A stretch of 64,000 nucleotides of DNA from assembly GCA_027924645.1 (NCBI GenBank), contig BSBN01000254.1:13710501-13774500 (forward strand), read 5' to 3'. The notes below the pieces were generated by a model. The model worked only from the letters and a program-made list of their open reading frames with translations. It did no database searches and was not told where the DNA came from. Numbering within the stretch: the first letter of the stretch is position 1; every line of letters starts with the position of its first letter. Source of the stretch: Cunninghamia lanceolata. Taxonomy: Eukaryota > Streptophyta > Pinopsida > Cupressales > Cupressaceae. The position numbers and the translations under genes were made by a program. Below, piece by piece: positions 1-11,279 of the stretch.

Positions 1-365
1 CTTACCTCATGCCTTAGTGTGATGTCTCCCATGATCTTAATCATCTCTCCTTTCATGACTAGATGGTTATCAACAAGTGTTGGCCCACAAGACGTATCCA
101 AGTGAAAATCAAGTGTATCATGTGTCCTAAATTTTGTCCCATGGATGCAAGCTGAATCTTCATGTGTGAGGAGATGATCTCTATCTACAAGTAAGTGTAG
201 GTAGTTTTATGCCACTAGCACTAAGGCATCCCCCACATCTTCAATGTTGTAGTCAGCATGAAGTCCTATGTACTTTTCACTTGTAACCTCAATAGGTGAC
301 TCTCCCTTGTCCTTATCCTCATAGGACTGAAGTAAACTTTGTACCATAATGCTTTGTATGGATGC
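1..365 (-). pseudogene. Possible coding fragment of unknown identity
   Basis: Read on the minus strand, this stretch stays open for about 120 codons apart from one TAA at about 207-209, and it runs off the left edge of the window. The translation looks protein-like: mixed, mostly non-repetitive, with acidic and His-rich parts such as GLHADYNIEDVGDAL and TLDFHLDTSCGPTLVDNHLV. I do not recognise a family. It may be part of a mobile element or a host-gene remnant. No splice sites or start codon could be fixed. The plus-strand transposase-like gene begins about 180 bp away on the other strand, so the two are not one transcription unit. Confidence 0.3.
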
Positions 366-544
366 AATAACATTGTGTAATAATGCTTTGTATGCTTTGT
401 ACCTATTTTGGTTGAGCGATATTTACTCTTCTACATGATGATTGTATGTACATTTTGTATAAAGGGTTGAATGACATATATTTCAGTTATTTGTATGGAT
501 TCATTTCTTAGGAAATAATATTTATCTCTTTATCATGCTATAGA

Positions 545-2997
545 AAAATTCTTCGTCATGCCAAGGAAATGATCAAGAATTAAACCAACACAAGAAGAGA
601 AAGAAGCTAAAAATACAAAGAAAGCAGTGGCTATGAGGGAACTTCATGAGAAGAGGAAATTGGACACTATAAATGAAGACATGCCAATTGAAGAGGAACC
701 ACAACCATCAAAAAGAGATATGGTATTGGCAACACAAAGGAAATGAATGTAAAAACTTCGTGCTAGGATGGATTTGAATACAGTAGTTGGAGACACGTCC
801 TCTACCGCAAGTCAACATGTAGGGACACCATCTACCATATCTCAAGTTGAGAGTACATCATCACTCACATGTGAGGAAGGAGGTACACCATTATTCCCAC
901 CTTAACCTCAAGGTATGTCATCTATTCCATCTTCGATCGAAGGTATGCCATCTAACCCATCTCATTTAAATATTGATGAAATTCCTAATGTTGAGATGAA
1001 TTTACCTATCTTAACACCACTTAGAATTTTGCATAGAAAGACAAAGTATTTGATTGATATTGATGAGAATATTTTGTAGCCAATGGAAGGTAAGATTTCA
1101 AAACACACTTGTAGAAGATATGCTCATAAGATTTGGAGATTGTTCTTTGAAAAGTTAAATGAGACCGCAAGATGTCAACTATTCGTTGAAATGATGTGAA
1201 GTATAAAGTATAGGTCCATCATGAAGATTCTTGTGTTGAGAACATTAGAGGCTTCAAGTGAAAAATATATCATCAAGAATCTAATGAGTGCATATGAGAG
1301 TGTGGGTAACACCTCATGCACAAAAGATAGTAATGCAACACGGCGTGTCATTACGTCGACTATAGTAAGTAGTCAAATGAGGAAAGCTCATCTCACTAGA
1401 AAGATGAGTCAAGCATTGAGAATTAATAGGAAAACTTTATCAAGAGCCATTGGAAGGCGTCAAAGAATTGAGGACACCAATGCCAATGAATTATGGGCAT
1501 TCTTGGCGAGACTACCATGAAAAGATAAAACAATTATTGAAGCATTGAGATCACTAATTGAAGATTTTTGGAAGAATCACACAAGGGTATCTCTGAATCA
1601 AAGGGATGTGGTAAGAAGGAGAATAAGTAGTCGGAACTGTGAGCCAGATTCAAAGCATTTTTTGGATATGACTCAAACATAGTTTTTTGGTCAATTTATA
1701 TAGATGTATCCTCAAATTAAAATTTGTCAAAGATATTTTGAAATGCTAAAACATTTCTATTTCAAGATAAATCACACACGCATTACTTGTTGTAGATTAC
1801 ATATTGAATTTTCTAACCATTTTGGTGTTTATTGATCTATATGTTTGCATACTAATAATGTTTTGTAGGATTGTGGAATACATGCCCCACCAACATCTTC
1901 AAGAGACTCCATATCAAGAATTTTATGTGAAAGAGAGGAAGGTCAAATATTCTATAGGAAATTATGCTTGGATGGCACATGCCAGCATTGCAATGGCTTG
2001 CAACGTATGCCAATATGTGAACATATAGAAAGAACACATGCGGTTGGAAATGAACTAGTAGAGTTTGACAAGTATAAAACAGTGGCATACAATATAAAAG
2101 ATGGTAAAGAAGCAAAGAGGTGTGAATTGGTTATTGAAAAGATTCCAGTGTACCAGTTTATGCCTATATTTCGTGACAGTATAGTGTATGAGTATGCAAT
2201 ACATGCCCATAGAGCTCGATGGTTGGACTTGCAATTCAAGTCATGCAAGGACACATTTCTAGTTGGTAGCATTGTATCAGTCATCAACTTCATAGAGAAC
2301 TATAGTCTACAGCCACAATGCGAGGTGTAATCATAATATTACAACTCCACACAGGTTTCTATATTTGTGCACATCTCATTCATTCATGTGAATGATAGTA
2401 CAGAGGATGATAGAAAGATCATAAGTGAGTATCATTTTTATATTAGTGATGATTGCACACATTCTATAGAGTTTGTGCAAGGTTTCTTTCAGGTGTTCTA
2501 CAATGATTTGGATAGAAGGGGCATATCATTCAGCCAACATATCATATGGTCATATAACTATGCATCACAATTCAAGAACTTGCATAATTTCTATTGCATG
2601 AGCAAGAGGCATAATATTATAGGTGTTTAGCATATGTGGAACTTTTGTGAGGTCAGCCATGGAGCATGATGGTGCAGGAGCATGTATCAAAATACTCATA
2701 GCATGAGAAGAGTTAAAGTATAAAGACAATGCAAAGTTGACAGATGCAAAATCAATCATCGAGTGGTGTAATGCTTCAATGGGTCCAGGTAATGAAGATA
2801 AGTCTTCAATTCATAGATATTTTTGGTTAATAGATGATACTAAAATTGCACCATATGAGGATTGTTGTACACTGACAGGATCAAGTGAGCTACACTCTTT
2901 CAGAAGCTCAATTGTAGGTTCATGGAGTATCCATACACGAAAGATGGCATGCTTTTGTTCTTCATGTACAATTCAAGCTTGGGATGAGTGCAAGTGA
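545..2997 (+). pseudogene. Broken transposase-like gene, probable two-exon structure
   Basis: Codons from about 557 to 1790 and from 1869 to 2997 form a discontinuous protein: a basic, charged N-terminus (MPRK then SRIKPTQEEKEAKNTKK), a Ser/Thr-rich linker, a helical part with MRKAHLTRKMSQALRINRKT (1378-1437), a Cys/His part (LDGTCQHCNGLQRMPICEH, about 1968-2024), then an RNase-H-like part and a C-terminus ending near CFCSSCTIQAWDECK. A likely intron lies at about 1790-1868 (GT donor, AG at 1867-1868). From memory, the motif order INFIENYSLQ, then HIIWSYNYASQFKN, then SHG and EHDGAGACIK resembles transposon-derived proteins with a SD(G/N)xxxQFKN core; family name uncertain. The expected acidic residues read N at 2286-2288 and Y at 2553-2555. 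Stops at 2328-2330 and 2628-2630 and a frameshift near 2665 confirm it is dead. No terminal inverted repeats were found. Confidence 0.6.
1790..1868 (+). other. Probable intron of the transposase-like gene
   Basis: The reading frame stops making sense at about 1790 and resumes in a long coherent frame at 1869. The interval is T-rich, has GT near 1793 and ends in TTTTGTAG at 1861-1868, a good 3' splice site preceded by pyrimidine-rich sequence. The exact donor is ambiguous because GTTGTAG offers two GT positions. Confidence 0.45.
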
Positions 2998-2999
2998 AA

Positions 3000-4086
3000 G
3001 GAGCTGGTTGATGAATGAATGCTGAAGATTAAGGCTAAGAATTTTTTCATTTAGATCTTAGAGTTTGGTCTTGAGGGCTACAAGTTCATCCTCCATGTTT
3101 TTTGCTCTTGCTTAGGTGACAACCATAGGCAGGAGATTTTTTTTGTGGGAATGGGTAGAAAAAGAAAAATAGAAACTTTTTAAGTAAAGGAAAATTTGGA
3201 TTTGGTAACAATTCTGATAGGTAATTAAGGTTTGACTAGGATTTGGACATTTTCTGAGGGAAAGGGGAGAAGAAAATGGAGATTTTAGAAGCGGGGTGAA
3301 AGAATGGGAAAATTTGTCGAAGAGGGACAAATGAGCAAAAATATGAAATGAACACTCTGGCAAAATTTGAAGGCTATTGCGTGAGAATCGAAGAAGTTAT
3401 GGCAAACCCTAAAAAAAGACAAGTGTGGGATTTTTGGCTTTGATAAGTGGAATTTGGGATAGGGTCCTCAAGGAAGGAAATATACAGAATGAAATTTCAG
3501 GGGTTCCAGTGAATTTTGAGAGGAAACAGAGCTAAAGTAAGGAAGATATGGCAAAAAATAGAATTTTTTTCTAGAAAGAATCTGCCAAGTGCTCTGGACA
3601 GATTCAATCTGCAATTTGCCAGTTGTGAATAGATATCGGCCCCAAGTATGTTTGGCTTCCTAAAGGTTCAGGGGAGTCACTCGACCACTAATGTTGTCTA
3701 ACAGCTTGTGTATTGGGGTAGTACCCCTTAGTCCATGGCTCAAGTAAAACTGATAACCACTTTGCCACAAACGATAACTCTTGGTTTACCTCATGGATGG
3801 GAACTAGTCAATCAAGTAGGGGCTGTTGCCCTTTTTGCTGGTAGTTTCTCTCAATGGGCTAGCTACATTAGGGTTCATATGGTACTCCTCACAATGAGTT
3901 TTAGGGCTATATGCCCAAGCACTTCCCATAGTTAAGTGGATATGGAAATTCCTTGATCTGAACCTACAATTGAATTAAACAATACAGATGCAAAAATTAA
4001 AGAACTAATGCAATAATCATAGCACCTGGAGGTCACTACAGAAAAAAAAAATTGGCAGAAATTCTACCTAGCAAGCCCAAGAAAGC
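3000..4086. other. Non-coding stretch, no gene seen
   Basis: No coding potential is convincing on either strand; short ORFs here are low-complexity or lack any recognisable motif. Because the primer-binding site of the minus-strand LTR at 4101-4421 abuts its right edge, at least the right part should be the 5' internal region of that element. I did not find the matching second LTR to the left, so where the element stops and unrelated DNA starts is unknown. Confidence 0.5.
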
Positions 4087-4098
4087 GCTCTGATACCA
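4087..4098 (-). other. Primer-binding site (initiator Met-tRNA type)
   Basis: The plus strand reads GCTCTGATACCA, the complement of TGGTATCAGAGC, the usual plant Met-tRNA PBS. A 2-nt spacer (GA) separates it from the LTR at 4101. This is the same geometry as the other Copia and chromovirus elements in the window and fixes the minus orientation. Confidence 0.8.
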
Positions 4099-4100
4099 GA

Positions 4101-4421
4101 TGAGAGGAACCTCCTGCAATAATATAATGAAAAATACATGAAATAATAGAAATATATAAATAGAAAAAACACAGAAGGAATTTATTGATCGTAGGCCACT
4201 TCAAGGGAGCAACCTCCTTTGAGAAAGCTCAATACAATGAATTCATGGATGCCTTCATTGGCCTCAACACATACTTATATATTAAGTATAATCTAAACAA
4301 CTATTACTTCCCATGAATGTGGGATAATACAATATGCTCATGGGATGACTTACAAAGTATATGCATCTAAATGTAATATAATAACAAAGTAAAGAGAAGG
4401 GTTAAACATGGGTTCCTAACA
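4101..4421 (-). mobile_element. Orphan 5' LTR of a minus-strand element
   Basis: A 321-bp segment begins TGAGAGGAAC and ends GTTCCTAACA, near-mirror termini of TG...CA type, next to a PBS on its left. It interrupts the 3' ORF of the Sirevirus-like remnant to its right. No second LTR copy was found. The short LTR and the lack of coding sequence to its left suggest a small non-autonomous element (TRIM-like) or a remnant truncated on its left. Confidence 0.65.
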
Positions 4422-4424
4422 GCA

Positions 4425-7090
4425 AGTATTCCTTCAAATTTGGTACATTGATAATGTGCTTATTTTTCTATTTTATGCAAGAATTACCAGGAATGAAGTT
4501 GATCTAGTCTAGTAGTCAACCAATTGCAATTCAAATTAGAAATCACCTAAGGAGCATAGGAAACAAAGATGAACGGAATATAGCTTTGTGGGGCTATTTT
4601 AAGAATTTTCAAAGAGCTATGCATTCTAGACAAAGGATACCTGAATCAATTGTTGAGAGATATAAAAATGACATATGCTTCATTGTCAACAAAGATCAGT
4701 GTATGATGGAGGTTGTTGAGCCCAAAATAGTTTGGATTAAATGCCAATGGGGTATGACATACATGCAGATGTATTAGATAGTTATGCCAAGCACATGTTA
4801 ATCAAACCTACGGATACTTCTGAGCCAAGATTTGGCACTTATGAAGAACTATCTATAAAAACCCATGTTGAAAGAAGGAAACCTAAAACCTAGAAAAGGA
4901 TGAGGAAATTGGTGGAGGAATATGCCTAGAGCATAGGGATTACAAAAGAAGTTGCCAAAACAAGGGCAAGAACAACTGAAATATTGAAGGAAGTTAATAA
5001 AGCTCCGGAAGCTCATAATGTACAACAAGAGGCACAAGTAGAAAGGGCTGTAGAAGAGAGGAAATAAAATGAATCAGACAAGGCTCTAGATGAGTCTAAG
5101 GCAAAAGCAGAGGAACCTGCTGCAACAAGGAAGAAGACAAGAGGTTCAATCTCTATAGGAACTACATCAAAAACCTCTAGTCTGACCTCATTTGTTAAGG
5201 TAGAAGTACCCACCAAGAAGTCCACTGACAAAAGTTTCGAAAGAGAAAAAACTAAAGGTCGTAGAATGCATGTCAGTATAGGAGCAGATGAGGAAGAGAT
5301 AAAGTCAGATGAAGAAGTGAAGAAAATAAAAACTAAGGCCACCAAAGCCTCCAAGAGCAACAAGAAGAAACCCTCCAATAAGGGTAAAGCTAAGAAAAGG
5401 CCAAGGCAAGATAAGTCTTAGATAGGAGAAGCCACTATAAGTCTTGAAGATGTCATGAAAGCCATAATAGTTGATGGAAATTTGAAACCCATAGCTCAAC
5501 TATATTATGAGTATGATGATCTAGACAAGAGGATCATTGAGATTGTTGTCATTAGATACTTGGACATATACAACAAAGCCCTTATTAAGATCATTACTAA
5601 TCTCTTCGACAGTTTGGGTAGTATTATGTCTGCAAGCAAGGAAGCTACTATGGCTAAGGATGTTGAACTCAGAGAGTATACTTTGATAAAGTTAAGTCTG
5701 GAGATCACACCAGAAGAAAAAGCAAAAGTATCTAAAGTGTTACATAAGGAATATAGAACAAAGAAAAGAATGAACACTCTCATGTTAGATGACATTGAGA
5801 AAGTAGTGAAGGATACTGAGGAAATCACTTTGAGAGTGTTAAGGGAACATCATCTTCCAACTATATATGATAAAGTAGAAACAAATGTTGAAGTTGACAC
5901 ATTTATTCTTGAGGAGAACATAGATCAAGGATTGGACAGAAGTGATGAAGAGACAAAGGAGAAAGATGATCCAGTCCCTGCTACTGGTTTGGATACAAGT
6001 GTTAAGGATCAATCCAAAACAAGTATTCCTCCATAACAACAAATTAATGATCACATATACAAGGAAAAGATTGAGGAATAAAACAAAGATGATGATCAAG
6101 AATAGGAACAAGTTAAAGAATACTCTGTACTGGAACAAAAGAATGATGTGAATGATGTCATGGATTTAGATCCTCCAGAACAAAACCAAGAAGAAGAAGT
6201 CTCTCCAGTAGAGAAAGAGACACTATAGAATCTATCAAGGAATTCTTGGAAAGAGAAAAACAAGTCTTGGATGAGCCTGAATTTTTGCAGGGACCAATAA
6301 ATTTGAATTCAATGTCCCCTATATAGAAATTTAAATTGGTATCAATTGTTCAAGCAAAGGCATAGGAAGAGATGATGAAAACACACATACAAGACAATGA
6401 GTTCATTGGTACAACATATGATGTAATGGAGATGTTGATGCCTAAAAAATTAGAAAGATACGTCATTATCATCAACTGAACAACTTAAAGGTATGATAAA
6501 ATCAATTAGCAATCATTTTGAATCTTTTGAAAAATCTATAGAAACAAAAGTCACAAAAGAGTTTGATGAGATAAGATTAGCTGAGTTAAAGACCATGTTG
6601 ATCAATGATAAAACTTCTTTAGACAATGGAATAAGAGGTATACAAAGTACCATACAAGAAGTCTGTGACTTGTACAAATTTTATTTATCATGGCCGGAAT
6701 CCACAAAGGAGTTAGAGGTGAAGATTAATGATCTAAAACTACAACTGACAAACTTTTCTAAGTCATTTGATCTAGCAATTGAGTCAGTCAGCAACAAAAA
6801 AATTACAAGTGATCAATATCCATAATGAGTTAAGTAATCTAGTGAATAAGAGGGATCAAATGAAAAATAGAATGTGTCAGTTGAGAGGACTAATAAGTCC
6901 TAAGCTAGACTCAATGTCAAATCTTGCAGCAGAAGCATTGCAGGCAAAAGCACAAATTGACACACCCTCTGATGTACAAAAGGCAGAAAAATTGGTCTTC
7001 CTTATAGATAGCCATATTTAAATTTTGGACAATGCTAAGAAGAGTTGGGATAAAGAATTAGTTCAAATCAAGAACATTTTCAATGACATT
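4425..7090 (+). pseudogene. Sirevirus-type extra 3' ORF, decayed
   Basis: Product of unknown function; an env-like or accessory role is only a conjecture from its position after pol. Visible parts: a globular block with VVEPKIVWIK, then after a frameshift near 4740 PMGYDIHADVLDSYAKHM and RFGTYEELS (4744-4860); a Lys/Glu/Ser-rich, probably nuclear or disordered linker (4900-5430); a helical block KAIIVDGNLKPIAQLYYEYD to about 5860; an acidic linker; and a C-terminal coiled coil starting near FESFEKSIETKVTKEF (6520-7015). The best open pieces are 5455-6036 (193 codons) and 6493-6825. Stops and at least two frameshifts show it is dead. Block by block it matches the minus-strand ORF at 28662-32016, including FGTYEELS/FGTYKELS and FYLSWP/FCLSWP. 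Confidence 0.65.
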
Positions 7091-7208
7091 CTACAACCCA
7101 CAACAAATTAAGTTGAAGATTGTATCTATACATATGTGGCAGAATATGACAGTGATTGTAGTTTTTACAATTTTTGACCCATGTACATACACCTTTGCCA
7201 TTGATGTC

Positions 7209-7338
7209 AAAGGGGGAGAAGAAATCAATGAAAAATGGGCAAACACCTAAGGGGGAGAAGAAAAATAGAGTGCATATAGTAAGGAGGAGCAGATGAGAAT
7301 TTTTCACTTAGTGTTGCCATCAATGCCAAAGGGGGAGA
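7209..7338 (+). repeat. Repeated polypurine tracts before the 3' LTR
   Basis: AAAGGGGGAGA-type tracts occur at 7209-7223, 7249-7266 and 7328-7338, with a weaker AAGGAGGAGCAG at about 7281-7292. The last lies 1 nt upstream of the LTR and is the one placed to prime plus-strand synthesis. Several are followed or preceded by a short copy of 'TTGATGTCAA' or 'TCAATGCCAA', so the unit is longer than the purine run. Confidence 0.8.
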
Positions 7339-7339
7339 T

Positions 7340-8831
7340 TGTTGGCAAGAGACACTTCTCTGATGAATGTTAAATGTTGTCATTGATGGCAACAAGGAAA
7401 AGGGTATCTACCGGCATAGCAAAGAGACCTTACTCTGGAAGAATAAAAGACTAAGTATGGGTAGCATACAATATACCAAGTAAGTGACAGTGTTTGAGAT
7501 GGCATGCCTCCATAGTTAAAGACATTTGTATGTAGTTCAGGTATGTTGTTTATAGCTACCTAGTGATCACTTGTTCCAGTGTACAAGTTTTGACTTCCTC
7601 TGGAAGTCATATGGTGAAATAGCTAAGTCTGAGTGAACAGAGTTAAGTCAAGAACAATACACAGAACCAAAGAAAAAGGGTCCAAATTCCTCCGCTGTGG
7701 CATATTTTGTCTTACAGTTCTGAGGTAAAAATGATACACATCATGACTACCTAAATCCAGAGTTATAGCCTCTGAAGTTCAACAGATCATATTCTACAAG
7801 TTCTCCAATATTAGTTTCCAGTTTGATAGTATTTCATTATGACAGAGCAACAGTTCCAAGATCTGCATTTTACTATAAAGGACTATTATGTCCTACAAAT
7901 CTGAAGGTATGTCAAGAGGACAATGATAAATTTTATTTATGAATCTTAGTCTCCTATGGTCCATAGTGAAAGTAATGATGTGACAGTTGAATTAGTCAAG
8001 TGTGTTCTTAAGGGACAAGCTGATAGGCATGTTAAATCTATTTGCAGAGAAGATATATTGTTTGAAACATCAATCTAAGTGGTTGAATGTTTGGTGATGA
8101 CCTATATGAAGACTATTATATGTATTTTTGGATCTACATTCTTTTTTGAGCACAAGATCGAGCTAACAAGGTACAACACTTGTATACACATTTCATGTAT
8201 GGGTTGCTGACCTAATTGTGAGATCATTCTTATTGCAGATATATATATTTGATGGATTTTGGTGTTGGACAAATGAATGTGTGTGGAGAATATGCGAATT
8301 TGATATATGCATAATCTAAGGTAGTTTGCAGAGTAGAAAAGGATAATAAGGGTAGAAAACAGGAGTTTATGTAAAGCAGAGTAGTAAAGCAGGGTAGACA
8401 ATATGAAGTCCTTTGAATCTGTATACTGAGCATATTAGTACTTCATTTCAACATTTTGTAGATGCGCCTGTAGCAGTATTCTTTTAGTAGTGAGCTAATC
8501 CTTCTTCTATCTTTTTGGCAGTGAGCCTTTATACAATGAGCACTTCTTGGATAGTGAGTTTTTGGGTAGTGAGCCCTAAGGTAGTGAGTCTTCATGTAAT
8601 TTGGTATTGCTATCATAATATATTGTGAGGTAACACTCACCGTGGTTTTTCCCTTTTTGGGTTTTCCACGTAAAATCCTAGTGTCTATGTGTTATGAATT
8701 TGTGGCTGCTCTTCTCATGTTTACTTTGCTTTCATGTTATTGAATTTGGTAAGTGGATTAATGAATGTGTGAACGAAAAGATTTTAAGAATACCGATTCA
8801 CCCCCCCTCTTAGTATTCTTTGCATTCAACA
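7340..8831 (+). mobile_element. 3' LTR of the Sirevirus-like element (1.49 kb)
   Basis: Starts TGTTGGCAAGAGACAC directly after the polypurine tract and ends GCATTCAACA. Near its 3' end (8642-8672) it has the paired GTGGTTTTTCCC / GGGTTTTCCACGTAAA block that recurs in every Copia-type LTR of this window. Its end matches the end of the Copia 5' LTR at 45905, so the two are related families. No 5-bp target duplication can be tested because the 5' LTR is missing. Confidence 0.8.
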
Positions 8832-9791
8832 AAATTATCACCACCATCTTTCTCATGACTATGCATGGAGATGAATTTAGTAAAGACTTCTAATATGGAT
8901 AGAAGTAATGCTAAGAAGCCCATAATACATGTAAGTGTGATATGGAACGACAATGTACAATTGAATTAGACATTATTTGTAATGTGATGTACCTATTTGT
9001 ATAATTTTTAATGATCTTTTTATGTGTTATTTAAATTTTTAGAGTGTGTTCTTTCATATTAAAGAGAAGATGCAAAAGGGGTTTTGGTTTTCCTACAGAT
9101 GTGTGTTGTTGGAGCATACAATATAGAGCATATATTTCAAACCCAAAAAATATACAATGAATTTGCACAAACTAACAACAACCCAAATCAAGAAATACCT
9201 CAAGATGAATTATAGATGAATACCCATGTCAAGATTTGTAACTTCATTTTTGTGTTGTAGCTAGACCAAACATTGGGTGTATATAAAAATCACTCCAAAT
9301 CCACTATTAATGACAACAAACTGATTTACAATCCAAGAAATAGACTCTACTACCCTCGATGACCAAGATAAAGTCAATATTACTGATGTAAACACAAGAT
9401 ATAGCCTCCTTGCAGCCCCACGTCTTCATTGGCAAGTTGTACGGCCTTGGTGGAGCACCAAATAGCAGAGAACATCAAAGGAAACTCACTGTAGCTAGTT
9501 GTTTCTAGTCTGCACACATTTCTTGTCCACAAGCAACCTTAAACAATGAGTAATAGCAGCACAACTCAAAACCAAAACCTCCATATTTGGTACGGCCAGT
9601 ATGAGGGTTGTATGGCCAACAAATAGAATGAAATACAATCCCAAAGCCTCCACAAAAGTCACTCCAATCTGTAACTAAACAATATTACAAGCTACTATAA
9701 ACAAACTCAGAATGATATGACCTTCGGATCCTCAAAACCATCAAGTATCAACTCCATTGTAGCCCAAATGTGAATACTAGATGTATCCACC
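8832..9791. other. Non-coding flank between two elements
   Basis: No reading frame, RNA gene or LTR could be supported. The bases at its right end (CCACC, 9787-9791) are the left copy of the target duplication of the Tekay-like element, so this DNA was originally contiguous with 24264 onward. Confidence 0.6.
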
Positions 9792-10275
9792 TATCATGCC
9801 CACATTTCCCATACAGTCATGACACACATCACACGTGTCATGTGGTCATGACACGAAATATCAAAAATTTTCCATGCTTCCCTAGAAACCCCCTCGCACG
9901 TGTAAGCATGCTCGGTGGCAATACACATAAGGCGTAGACATGTCAGTCGAATGTGGGGTAATGTGATCTCATGCACATTTCCCCTATGAGATGTAGGCCA
10001 ACTAAGGGGTCGATGTGACATGAATAACATCACTAATAGGGTTAGAATCGAATATCAAAACCCTAGGTTTACTTAAGTGGATGATGGGATTTTGACACAA
10101 GTTAAATTTGAAAGTATAATTCTAAATCTTAAGAATATATTTAATGGCCTAATAATAAGGTCATCAAGCTTGCAAAAATCAATAATTTAACACTACGCAA
10201 GATTAAATTTACTAACTTAACTAAACCCTAGATTTCAGAAAAATCCGGTAGCATAACACCTCACTGGCATGAATA

Positions 10276-10611
10276 GGATTTATTCTAATTAAATAAGTTT
10301 TGGTCAAATGTATACTAGGTTTGCTAAGTTGGAAAAATGACTAATTAATTTAGTTATTTAATTCTCACAAAATTATATAAACATCACAAATAAATTAATA
10401 AAATGAATAATTAAATATTAATTTTATAAACTAATGTTCACTTGGATTTATTCTAATTAAATAAGTTTTGGTCAAATGTCTACTAGGTTTGCTAAGTTGG
10501 AAAAATGACTAATTAATTTAGTTATTTAATTCTCACAAAATTATATAAACATCACAAATAAATTAATAAAATGAATAATTAAATATTAATTTTATAAACT
10601 AATGTTCAATC
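10276..10611. repeat. Tandem 168-bp duplication in the left LTR
   Basis: Two head-to-tail copies starting GGATTTATTCTAATTAAAT at 10276 and 10444. The right LTR of the same element has a single copy starting at about 21050. The copies are AT-rich and almost identical to each other, so the duplication probably arose after insertion. Confidence 0.85.
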
Positions 10612-11279
10612 TATGAGTGTCATCACCTTTTTCTATTTTTTTTTTTTTTAAATGTTCACTTACATTAAAATTATTCTCAATTGATTGAAAATTTAAATGC
10701 ATTCACAAGTTAAATTGGAGGAGAATTAAATGTATAAATTGCAATCCTCTCCCAAAATTAAATTAAAAACAATTATAATTTCCCCCTAGTTTTAGAAATA
10801 CCCTACTTAAATGTTTCCATACCACTAACAAACAAAATAATAATAAAATACTTCCAAAAGGAAATAAGATTACCCACTTGTTTTTGAATAACCTCTAAAC
10901 CCCTTTTAAGAGTAAAAATAAAACAAATGGATAAATCAAAAAGAGTGAGAACTAAAATTAAAAAAAAAATTTAAAATATCAAACCCTAAAAGTCTTCTCA
11001 TTAAAAAAATAATTTCCTTAAGCAAACAAGTCAAAACCCTAGCCTCTTTCTTTGTTTTCTCATTTCTCTTCTCCTCTCTATATTCTCATTTTCTCCTCTA
11101 TGTTTTGATTTGCAGGTTTAATGGAGAAGGCCTTTCATGGTTGTCACACAAGTGAGGCATATATTCATTAAGTATATATGCTGTATTATTTGTTTTTTTT
11201 TTTTAACAATAATGGAGGTTCAGTATATATATATAAACCCTACTATTTTTTTATCAGTGGATGTATATATATATATAAA

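Larger units (their letters stand above)
4422..8831 (+). mobile_element. 3' half of a Sirevirus-like Copia element
   Basis: From left to right: the extra 3' ORF (4425-7090), a cluster of polypurine tracts (7209-7338) and a 3' LTR (7340-8831). Upstream gag and pol are absent; the left part was cut by the insertion ending at 4421 or lost. Several repeated polypurine tracts plus an extra coiled-coil ORF after pol are reported hallmarks of Sireviruses (SIRE/Maximus), which is the basis of the lineage call. The same arrangement, in reverse orientation, occurs at 27296-32016. Confidence 0.75.

Noticed and set aside
3735..3935. 66-codon ORF, possibly organellar-looking
   Set aside because: No known domain; isolated, and no flanking evidence of an organelle insertion.
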